Shown here piece after piece: positions 6,916 to 12,994 of a DNA stretch of 14,819 nt. The notes below the pieces were generated by a model that saw only the letters and a program-made list of their open reading frames with translations, searched no databases and was not told the DNA's origin. Origin of the DNA: an uncultured Lachnospiraceae bacterium (GTDB lineage: Bacteria; Bacillota; Clostridia; Lachnospirales; Lachnospiraceae); contig CAJKQE010000054.1 in assembly GCA_905201915.1 (NCBI GenBank), positions 1 through 14,819 on the forward strand, in the 5' to 3' direction. Each line of letters starts with the position of its first letter. The stretch's first letter is position 1. The position numbers and the translations under genes are program-made.

Positions 6916-7170
6916 ATGCGTGTATGCGAGCTAAAACAAAAAGAAGTTATTAATATTTGCACCTGCAAAACTCTGGGATGTCCGCTTGATGTGGAGTTTA
7001 ACTGCAAAACAGGAAAAATAGAGGCATTGATTGTACCCATTCCGGGGAAAATGTGCGGCTTATTTGGTTCTGTCAGTGAATATGTTATCCCTTTCTCCTG
7101 TATTCGCCAGATTGGAGAGGATATTATTTTGGTGGAAATACAGGAGGAAAAATTTCTCAGAAAGGAATAG
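6916..7170 (+). CDS. YlmC/YmxH-family PRC-barrel protein, cysteine-rich
   Basis: 84-aa single PRC-barrel domain of the YlmC/YmxH type. The pattern is MRVCELKQKEVINI, then LGCPLDVEFNCKTGKIEALIVP, GKMCGLFG, SEYVIPFSCIRQIGEDIILVE; homologues in Bacillus and Clostridia run 'MRLSDLQ.K.VVNI...GRIEAIIVPG.GK..GLFG...DYVIPW..I.KIG.DVILV'. Members are linked by annotation to sporulation, but the molecular role is unknown to me. This copy has seven cysteines (4, 15, 17, 22, 30, 47, 62). Clostridial members often carry several. No other start is plausible because the domain begins at this ATG. Its ribosome binding site is inside the preceding terminator stem. A weak promoter (TTGATT 6864-6869, TAGATT 6885-6890, 15-nt spacing) would start RNA after the left arm and leave the site free. 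Confidence 0.85.
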   Translation: MRVCELKQKEVINICTCKTLGCPLDVEFNCKTGKIEALIVPIPGKMCGLFGSVSEYVIPFSCIRQIGEDIILVEIQEEKFLRKE

Positions 7171-7180
7171 AGAAGAAAGA

Positions 7181-7678
7181 TTAAGAGACATCCTTTTGAG
7201 CAGGGGGTGTCTTTTTACATCTCAGACAAAAGAAAAAAATAGAAGCAAACAAGGAAAACAGCAGTCCGGCAATGAAAATAGGATTTAAGTTTTTTTGTGA
7301 AAGAGACTGATAGTTCATATAAAAATAAACAAGCATAACAAGAAAATTTATGGTTGAGAGAAGACTTTTTACATTTCGGTATACCCAGTCTTTGTTTTCG
7401 GCAGTGATTTTCACAGGAACGTTCCAGATCTTGGGAAAATGACCGACAAAAATCAGCAGTCCGTAGAGAAGCGCTCCGATAAAGGAAGGTATCAGTATAG
7501 AAGATTTGTTTCCAAAAGCATCTGCCTCTCCGGCGAAGTTATAATGGGTAGGGATTTCATCAGGTATCTTTGACCAAATCAGGGCAGGATAAAGGAATAA
7601 TCCCAGAAAAAGAAGGAAAGACAACAGATTTAAAACTCTTTGATATGGTGTCGTTGAAAGTTTTTCTTTATGAAACAT
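7181..7678 (-). CDS. DUF1648-domain membrane protein
   Basis: 165-aa integral membrane protein, the only minus-strand gene. It has four membrane segments, about 16-34, 63-80, 109-126 and 133-151. Between the first two is the DUF1648 signature IPDEIPTHYNFAGEADAFGNKSS (residues 38-60), usual form 'lPd.iP.Hyn..G.pD.w..K'. DUF1648 occurs alone and in SdpI-type immunity/signal proteins. This one lacks the longer SdpI arrangement I would expect, and no toxin gene is near, so no immunity role is claimed. GGGAGGAT precedes the ATG on the minus strand. The promoter at 7718-7746 drives it as a single gene. Confidence 0.8.
   Translation of the reverse strand: MFHKEKLSTTPYQRVLNLLSFLLFLGLFLYPALIWSKIPDEIPTHYNFAGEADAFGNKSSILIPSFIGALLYGLLIFVGHFPKIWNVPVKITAENKDWVYRNVKSLLSTINFLVMLVYFYMNYQSLSQKNLNPIFIAGLLFSLFASIFFFCLRCKKTPPAQKDVS
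7183..7216 (+). terminator. Terminator between convergent ylmC-like and DUF1648 genes
   Basis: AAGAGACATCC (7183-7193) pairs with GGGTGTCTTTT (7205-7215), 11 bp including two G-U pairs, with T-richness at the foot (TTTTT 7212-7216). It ends the plus-strand ylmC-like transcript. It lies inside the last codons of the minus-strand gene, so it may act on that gene's mRNA end as well, though the minus-strand tail is less U-rich. Confidence 0.6.
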
Positions 7679-7717
7679 AGAATATCCTCCCTTTAGAAAA
7701 TATTTTTTTATAAAATC

Positions 7718-7746
7718 ATTATAGTATTAGGTAAAAAGAATGTCTA
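7718..7746 (-). promoter_or_regulatory. Promoter of the DUF1648 gene
   Basis: On the minus strand, TAGACA (7746-7741) and TATAAT (7723-7718) are separated by exactly 17 nt. This is a near-consensus sigma-A promoter, about 40 nt upstream of the minus-strand ATG at 7678. Confidence 0.75.
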
Positions 7747-7877
7747 TCACATTTCATAAAAGACAGAATAGAAGGGACAATGTATGTTTTTGGCAGTTTT
7801 TTGAGTATAATGATGTTTGGGAAGCTGTGTTTACAAGAAATGTGTGCGGCTGTATTTGAATAAAAATATATTTTTAC

Positions 7878-7906
7878 TTGAAATAGAATGGATGCTATGT
7901 TATATT
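7878..7906 (+). promoter_or_regulatory. Promoter of the csoR-copA operon
   Basis: TTGAAA (7878-7883), 17-nt spacer, TATATT (7901-7906). The expected start of RNA at about 7912-7914 falls just before the CsoR operator, so bound repressor would block initiation or early escape. Confidence 0.8.
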
Positions 7907-7916
7907 TACCCTATCA

Positions 7917-7937
7917 AATACACCCCCACGGGGTATA
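7917..7937 (+). promoter_or_regulatory. CsoR operator
   Basis: A G/C-rich pseudo-palindrome in AT-rich DNA: ACCCC (7922-7926), CAC, GGGGT (7930-7934), extended outward as ATAC on the left (7918-7921) and TATA on the right. It resembles known copper-operon CsoR sites (TACCC...GGGGTA with a short centre). It lies between the promoter and the csoR ribosome binding site, as expected for autoregulation. Confidence 0.8.
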
Positions 7938-7951
7938 GGAGGTAAATGCAA

Positions 7952-8212
7952 ATGAAAGCAGAAAAAGCACAGATAAACAGATTATTAAAAACAGCCAGAG
8001 GTCAGATTGATGGTATTCTGAAAATGGTAGAGGAAGATCGTTACTGTATGGACATTGCACATCAAATTATGGCAACAGAAGCTGTTTTGAAAAGGGCAAA
8101 TAAAGAAATTCTCACAGCACATTTAAAAAGTTGCGTGACAGGAGCTAAGACAGATGAAGAAAGAGAAGAAAAAGTGGATGAAATGGTAACTTTATTGGGT
8201 AAAATCTTATAA
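7952..8212 (+). CDS. csoR: Copper-sensing transcriptional repressor CsoR
   Basis: 86-aa all-helical DUF156/CsoR-family repressor. Without Cu(I) it binds the operator upstream and represses the operon; Cu(I) binding releases it. Numbered from the ATG at 7952, Cys32, His57 and Cys61 form the C-x24-H-x3-C set that ligates Cu(I) in CsoR. This separates it from RcnR (nickel) and FrmR (formaldehyde) relatives. The conserved RLLKTARGQIDGI helix binds DNA. An in-frame ATG at 7946 is only 3 nt from AGGAGG (7937-7942), while 7952 is 9 nt away, so 7952 is chosen; using 7946 would add Met-Gln. The copper ATPase starts 15 nt after the stop. Confidence 0.93.
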   Translation: MKAEKAQINRLLKTARGQIDGILKMVEEDRYCMDIAHQIMATEAVLKRANKEILTAHLKSCVTGAKTDEEREEKVDEMVTLLGKIL

Positions 8213-8227
8213 CAGGAGGAAAAACAT

Positions 8228-10729
8228 TTGAATAAGAAATATAAGGTGACAGGAATGACTTGTTCTGCATGCTCCTCCAGAGTGGAAAAATGTGTAGAAA
8301 AGCTGGATGGAGTTAATACAGTCAGTGTTAATTTACTAACCAACAGTATGCAGGTGGATTTTGATGAAAATAAGCTGACAGAGGAAAAAATAGCAGACAG
8401 CGTAATACAGGCCGGTTATGGAATGGAAATTTCTACAGGAAAATCTGAGAAAAAAGAAGAAAAAGAAGATATTGTAGAAAAAAATATTGAAAGTATGAAA
8501 AAACGTACGATTTGGTCTTTTATTTTTTTAATTCCGCTGATGTATGTGGCAATGGGACACATGGCAGGGCTTCCTCAGCTGTCCTTTTTAAGCGGTGATG
8601 TAAATGCAGTGTCTTTTGCATTAACACAGCTTCTTCTATGTGTACCGGTACTGTATATAAACAGAGCATATTTTGAGAGAGGATTTCGTTCACTTATTCA
8701 CGGAGCTCCTAATATGGATACGCTGATATCTGTAGGCTCAGGGGCATCTTTAATATATGGGATATTTGCCATTTACCGTATGGGATATGGACTTGGAACA
8801 CAAAATATGGAACTGGTGCATCGTTATTTACATGACTTGTACTTTGAATCGGCGGTTATGATACTTGCCTTAATCAATATTGGGAAATACTTAGAGGCAC
8901 GTTCAAAAGGAAAGACAAGTGAAGCCATTCAAAAACTTATTGATTTAGCGCCTAAAACTGCGCTGGTAGAAAGAAACGGACAGGTTTTGGAAATTGCGGC
9001 AGAAGATGTGCTGCAGGGAGATATTTTACAAGTGAAGCCGGGAAGCAGTATTCCGGCAGATGGTGTTGTAGTAGAAGGAATGACCAGTGTAGATGAAGCA
9101 GCCATTACAGGAGAGAGTATGCCCGTTGAAAAGAAAACAGGAGATACGGTAACGGCAGCTACTTTAAACAAAACAGGGTTTATCAGAATGAGAGCTGCCA
9201 GAGTAGGAAAGGATACTACCTTTTCTCAGATTATTCGTCTGGTTGAAGAAGCCAGTTCCAGTAAAGCGCCTATTGCAAGAATGGCAGATAAGATTGCAGG
9301 GATTTTCGTTCCAACTGTTATGGGGATTGCACTGCTTACAGGAATTGTCTGGCTGGTTCTGGGAGCTGAATTTGAATTTGCTCTGTCATGCGCCATTGCT
9401 GTTTTAGTCATTTCCTGTCCATGTGCGTTGGGACTTGCTACACCGGTTGCTATTATGGTAGGTACAGGAAAAGGTGCGGAAAACGGAATTTTAATTAAGT
9501 CAGGCGAGGCGTTGGAAATTACTCATAATGTACAAAGTGTGGTATTGGATAAAACAGGAACGATTACAGAGGGTAAGCCGGTAGTTACAGATATTATCAG
9601 TTTTGGAATGTCCGAAAATGAGATTTTAAAAATCGGTGCAGCTTTGGAAAAGAAAAGTGAACATCCTCTGGCAGAGGCAGTGCTTTTAAAGGCAAAGGGC
9701 ATGGAGTTGCCCAATGCAGAAAATTTTGCAGCAATTCCCGGAAAAGGAATTACCGCTGAAATTCAGGGCAGTGTCTATTATGCAGGAAATCAGAAACTGA
9801 TAAAAGAGCAGGGGATTTCCTGTGAAAAGGCTTTAAGCAGTATTGAAAAGCTTTCAGAAGAAGGAAAGACACCTCTTATTTTGGCAGATGAAAAGCAGAT
9901 ACTTGGCGTTATCGGTGTTGCCGATGTAGTAAAACCAACCAGTGCAAAGGCAATTCAGGAGTTGAAAAAACTGGGCATTCAGGTTATTATGCTTACAGGC
10001 GATAATGCCAGAACAGCAAAGGCAATTCAAAAGCAGCTGGATATTGATACAGTTATTGCAGAGGTGCTTCCTCAGGATAAAGAAAGAGAAATTTCCAGAC
10101 TTCAGGAGGAAGGCAGAGCCGTAGCTATGGTAGGTGACGGATTAAATGATGCACCGGCTCTTGCAAGAGCAGATGTGGGAATTGCCATTGGAGCTGGAAC
10201 GGATGTCGCCATTGAAAGTGCAGATATCGTCCTGATGAAAAATGATTTGCAGGATGTGGCAACAGCTATAGAGCTGAGTAAAGCAGTTATCCGAAATATT
10301 AAAGAGAATTTATTTTGGGCGTTCTTTTATAATGTATGTGGAATTCCACTTGCGGCAGGTGTACTTTACCCTGTGTTTGGATTAAAATTAAGTCCTATGT
10401 TCGGAGCAGCAGCTATGAGTCTCAGCAGTCTTTTTGTTGTAAGTAACGCATTGCGATTACGATTTTTTCATTCTCTGAAGAAGGGAAAAGTACAGCCTGA
10501 AAATATTCAGGAGAAAAAGGAGGAAAAAAATATGTATACAATGAAAATTGAAGGAATGATGTGTCCTCATTGTCAGGCAGCAGTTACAAAAGCACTGGAA
10601 GTTTTAGAAGGAACAAAAGCAGAAGTGAATTTAGAGAAAAAAGAAGCTTATGTAGAAACAGGGCTTGAAAAAGAAATTTTAAAGAAAGCAGTAGAAGATG
10701 CAGGATATCAGGTGATTTCAGTAGAATAG
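8228..10729 (+). CDS. copA: Copper-exporting P1B-type ATPase with N- and C-terminal metal-binding domains
   Basis: 833-aa inner-membrane Cu(I) exporter. The N-terminal HMA domain (1-70) has GMTCSACSS with Cys12/Cys15. Membrane helices are followed by the actuator ITGES loop, the transport motif SCPCALGLATP (Cys397-Pro-Cys399), phosphorylation site DKTGTITEGKP (Asp441), SEHPLAEA (His479), TGDN, and GDGLNDAPALARADVGIAIG (Asp637, Asp641). CPC and the csoR neighbour point to Cu(I). Unusually, after a short charged linker (about 750-768) there is a second complete HMA domain (769-833) with GMMCPHCQ (Cys779/Cys782), so the protein looks like CopA fused to a CopZ chaperone. The start is TTG, set by AGGAGG (8214-8219) at 8-nt spacing and by the immediate start of the HMA strand MNKKYKVTGMTC. 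Confidence 0.95.
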   Translation: MNKKYKVTGMTCSACSSRVEKCVEKLDGVNTVSVNLLTNSMQVDFDENKLTEEKIADSVIQAGYGMEISTGKSEKKEEKEDIVEKNIESMKKRTIWSFIFLIPLMYVAMGHMAGLPQLSFLSGDVNAVSFALTQLLLCVPVLYINRAYFERGFRSLIHGAPNMDTLISVGSGASLIYGIFAIYRMGYGLGTQNMELVHRYLHDLYFESAVMILALINIGKYLEARSKGKTSEAIQKLIDLAPKTALVERNGQVLEIAAEDVLQGDILQVKPGSSIPADGVVVEGMTSVDEAAITGESMPVEKKTGDTVTAATLNKTGFIRMRAARVGKDTTFSQIIRLVEEASSSKAPIARMADKIAGIFVPTVMGIALLTGIVWLVLGAEFEFALSCAIAVLVISCPCALGLATPVAIMVGTGKGAENGILIKSGEALEITHNVQSVVLDKTGTITEGKPVVTDIISFGMSENEILKIGAALEKKSEHPLAEAVLLKAKGMELPNAENFAAIPGKGITAEIQGSVYYAGNQKLIKEQGISCEKALSSIEKLSEEGKTPLILADEKQILGVIGVADVVKPTSAKAIQELKKLGIQVIMLTGDNARTAKAIQKQLDIDTVIAEVLPQDKEREISRLQEEGRAVAMVGDGLNDAPALARADVGIAIGAGTDVAIESADIVLMKNDLQDVATAIELSKAVIRNIKENLFWAFFYNVCGIPLAAGVLYPVFGLKLSPMFGAAAMSLSSLFVVSNALRLRFFHSLKKGKVQPENIQEKKEEKNMYTMKIEGMMCPHCQAAVTKALEVLEGTKAEVNLEKKEAYVETGLEKEILKKAVEDAGYQVISVE
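10532..10729 (+). other. Possible internally initiated CopZ-like copper chaperone inside copA
   Basis: In frame with copA, AGGAGG at 10518-10523 stands 8 nt before an ATG at 10532. That ATG is exactly the first residue of the C-terminal HMA domain (MYTMKIEGMMCPHC). Initiation there would give a free 65-residue protein of normal CopZ length. The site is as good as any true gene start in the window. Inference: a former copZ gene fused to copA by loss of the copA stop, possibly still made on its own as well. Confidence 0.45.
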
Positions 10730-10747
10730 GCAGAAAGGAAGAAAATC

Positions 10748-11287
10748 ATGATTCGAGTAGGAATGGGATATGATGTCCATAAACTTACAGAAGGAAGGGA
10801 TTTGATTTTAGGCGGAGTGAATATTCCATGGGAAAAAGGTCTGATGGGACATTCCGATGCTGACGTGGTAGTTCATGCAATTATGGATGCGCTTTTAGGC
10901 GCAGCAGCCCTTCGGGATATTGGAAGGCATTTTCCGGACACCGATCCTCAGTATAAAGGAATTTCCAGCATGAAACTTTTACAGCATGTAGGGAAACTTT
11001 TGGAAGAAAATATGTATGTAATCAATAACATTGATGCAACGATCATTGCACAGAAGCCAAAGCTTTTGCCTTATATTGACACAATGATTGAAAATGTGGC
11101 TGATGCACTGCATTTGGATGTTAATCAGGTAAATATAAAAGCTACCACAGAGGAAGGTCTTGGGTTTACAGGCAGTATGGAAGGAATATCTGCACAGGCA
11201 ATTTGTGCATTGACACATGTGCAGGATTTTATGACAGATGACAGAAGCGGCGGCTGTGGGGGCTGCTGTAAGGAGAACAGAAGATGA
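10748..11287 (+). CDS. ispF: 2-C-methyl-D-erythritol 2,4-cyclodiphosphate synthase (MEP pathway)
   Basis: 179-aa IspF, which cyclises CDP-methylerythritol 2-phosphate with release of CMP in isoprenoid precursor synthesis. Seen: RVGMGYDVHKL with metal ligands Asp9 and His11, GGVNIP, LMGHSDADVVVHAIMDALLGA with His35 and metal ligand His43, DIGRHFPDTDP, and the C-terminal NIKATTEEGLGFTGSMEGI. The family usually ends about 157-160 residues in, at AICAL. This copy runs on with a ~20-residue tail DFMTDDRSGGCGGCCKENRR bearing three cysteines. It starts 18 nt after copA with no visible promoter or terminator between, and its last bases overlap the ABC-F start (ATGA). Other MEP genes are not in the window. 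Confidence 0.95.
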   Translation: MIRVGMGYDVHKLTEGRDLILGGVNIPWEKGLMGHSDADVVVHAIMDALLGAAALRDIGRHFPDTDPQYKGISSMKLLQHVGKLLEENMYVINNIDATIIAQKPKLLPYIDTMIENVADALHLDVNQVNIKATTEEGLGFTGSMEGISAQAICALTHVQDFMTDDRSGGCGGCCKENRR

Positions 11288-12837
11288 GTATATTAAATGT
11301 GCAGAATTTATCTCACGGATTTGGTGACAGAGCTATTTTTCAGGATGTTTCTTTTCGTTTATTGAAGGGAGAACATATTGGACTGGTGGGCGCCAATGGT
11401 GAGGGAAAATCTACCTTTATGAATATTATTACAGGAAAGCTCATGCCGGATGAAGGAAAAATTGAATGGGCAAAAAATGTGCGAGTAGGATATTTGGATC
11501 AGCACACAGTTCTGGAAAAAGGTATGACCATTCGAGACGTACTGAAATCAGCATTTTCCTGGCTGTTTGAAATGGAAGCCCAGATGAACGGTATTTGCGA
11601 TAAAATGGGCGAGGCATCTCCGGAAGAATTGGAAACCATGATGGAAGAACTGGGAACTATACAGGATATGCTGACCATGCATGATTTTTACATTATTGAC
11701 TCTAAGGTGGAGGAAGTAGGAAGGGCATTAGGGCTTACGGCAATCGGACTGGATAAAGATGTCACAGATTTAAGTGGTGGACAGAGAACAAAAATTCTTT
11801 TGGGAAAATTGCTTTTGGAAAAGCCTGATATTCTTCTTTTAGATGAACCTACCAACTATTTAGATGCGGAACACATTGAATGGCTGAAACGCTATCTGCA
11901 GGAATATGAAAATGCCTTTATTTTAATTTCTCATGATATTCCATTTTTAAACAGCGTAGTAAATCTTATCTATCACATGGATAATCAGGAATTGAATCGT
12001 TACGTGGGAGATTATGACCATTTTCAGGAAGTTTACGCAGTAAAAAAGGCACAGCTTGAGGCTGCTTATAATCGTCAGCAGCAGGAAATCAATGAGCTGA
12101 AGGACTTTGTAGCAAGAAATAAGGCAAGAGTGGCAACCAGAAATATGGCAATGTCCAGACAGAAAAAGCTGGATAAAATGGATGTAATTGAATTGGCAAA
12201 AGAAAAACCAAAGCCGGAATTTAATTTTAAGACAGCCAGAACACCAAGCCGCTTTGTAGTAGAAACAGATGATTTGATTATCGGTTATGATGAGCCTCTC
12301 TCAAAACCATTAAATTTAAAGGTGGAAAGAGGAGAAAAGATTGCACTGACAGGTGCAAACGGTATTGGAAAATCTACGTTATTAAAGAGTATTTTGGGAA
12401 TCATTTCGCCGCTTTCAGGAAAGGTACATTTAGGTGACTATCTGGAAATCGGATATTTTGAACAGGAAATGCCTCAGGGGAATAAAAACACCTGTATTGA
12501 AGAAATATGGGAAGTGTTTCCTTCTTATACGCAGTATGAAGTCAGGGCAGCGCTGGCGAAATGTGGGCTGACTACAAAACATATCGAAAGTCTTGTACGT
12601 GTGTTAAGTGGTGGTGAGCAGGCAAAGGTGCGCTTGTGTAAGATTATTAACAGGGAAACAAATGTATTGATTTTAGATGAGCCTACAAATCATTTAGATG
12701 TAGATGCAAAAGAGGAGTTAAAGAGAGCTCTACAGGAGTATAAAGGTACTATTTTAATGGTTTGCCATGAACCGGAATTCTATCAGGGACTTGCAACAGA
12801 TGTGTGGGACTGCTCGCAGTGGACAACACGAATTTAG
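11284..12837 (+). CDS. ABC-F type ATPase, YkpA-like
   Basis: 517-aa soluble protein with two ATP-binding cassettes and no membrane part. ABC-F proteins act on ribosomes. Domain 1: Walker A GANGEGKST (36-44), signature LSGGQRTK (from 163), Walker B ILLLDEPTN with catalytic Glu188. The inter-domain linker (about 245-305) is rich in charged helix and contains QLEAAYNRQQQEINELKDFV and RNMAMSRQKKLDKM. Domain 2: Walker A GANGIGKST (357-365), signature LSGGEQAKV, Walker B VLILDEPTNHLD with Glu466. The start MSILNVQNLSHGFGDRAIF and the CGLTTKHIESLV region match my memory of B. subtilis YkpA closely, as a housekeeping ABC-F rather than a known antibiotic-resistance type. The start overlaps the ispF stop by 4 nt, so the two are translationally coupled. 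I see no terminator after it. Confidence 0.93.
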   Translation: MSILNVQNLSHGFGDRAIFQDVSFRLLKGEHIGLVGANGEGKSTFMNIITGKLMPDEGKIEWAKNVRVGYLDQHTVLEKGMTIRDVLKSAFSWLFEMEAQMNGICDKMGEASPEELETMMEELGTIQDMLTMHDFYIIDSKVEEVGRALGLTAIGLDKDVTDLSGGQRTKILLGKLLLEKPDILLLDEPTNYLDAEHIEWLKRYLQEYENAFILISHDIPFLNSVVNLIYHMDNQELNRYVGDYDHFQEVYAVKKAQLEAAYNRQQQEINELKDFVARNKARVATRNMAMSRQKKLDKMDVIELAKEKPKPEFNFKTARTPSRFVVETDDLIIGYDEPLSKPLNLKVERGEKIALTGANGIGKSTLLKSILGIISPLSGKVHLGDYLEIGYFEQEMPQGNKNTCIEEIWEVFPSYTQYEVRAALAKCGLTTKHIESLVRVLSGGEQAKVRLCKIINRETNVLILDEPTNHLDVDAKEELKRALQEYKGTILMVCHEPEFYQGLATDVWDCSQWTTRI

Positions 12838-12933
12838 AAATGAAACACTTTCAGACAGAAAATTCAAAAAGAGTATTGTATGTAAAGGAATAACAGGTAT
12901 AAATAAAAAATATGCAAGAAATGCAAAATAAAC

Positions 12934-12962
12934 TTGCAAAAGCACCTGCTTCGATTTATAAT
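12934..12962 (+). promoter_or_regulatory. Promoter of gdhA with an overlapping inverted repeat
   Basis: TTGCAA (12934-12939), 17-nt spacer, TATAAT (12957-12962), about 32 nt before the gdhA ATG. TGCAAG (12913-12918) and CTTGCA (12933-12938) form an inverted repeat with centres 20 bp apart. The right half covers the -35, a good placement for a repressor or activator dimer. Confidence 0.75.
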
Positions 12963-12994
12963 ACAAGAAAAAAATCAGATACAGGAGGAAAGTC

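Noticed and set aside
7031..7288. Plus-strand frame overlapping the ylmC-like gene
   Set aside because: It is out of frame with a clear PRC-barrel protein, crosses a terminator and the minus-strand gene, and resembles no protein I know.
7181..7678. DUF1648 protein as SdpI-type toxin immunity
   Set aside because: Only the DUF1648 signature is present, with no adjacent toxin, export or regulator gene; the context does not support an immunity claim.
7796..7812. Promoter suggested by TATAAT in TTGAGTATAATG upstream of csoR
   Set aside because: The nearest TTGGCA is only 10 nt away and no other -35 fits; the TTGAAA/TATATT pair at 7878-7906 is far better placed for csoR.
8062..8343. Minus-strand frame across the csoR-copA junction
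   Set aside because: It is antisense to two firmly identified genes, lacks a ribosome binding site, and fits a codon-bias shadow.
11284..12837. ABC-F gene as antibiotic resistance determinant
   Set aside because: The sequence matches the widespread housekeeping YkpA type from start to end and lies in an ordinary operon with ispF; nothing suggests a mobile resistance gene.
12841..12853. TGAAACACTTTCA as a CcpA cre site
   Set aside because: It is one base shorter than the cre consensus and about 80 nt upstream of the -35, so it is kept only as a weak observation and not listed as a feature.
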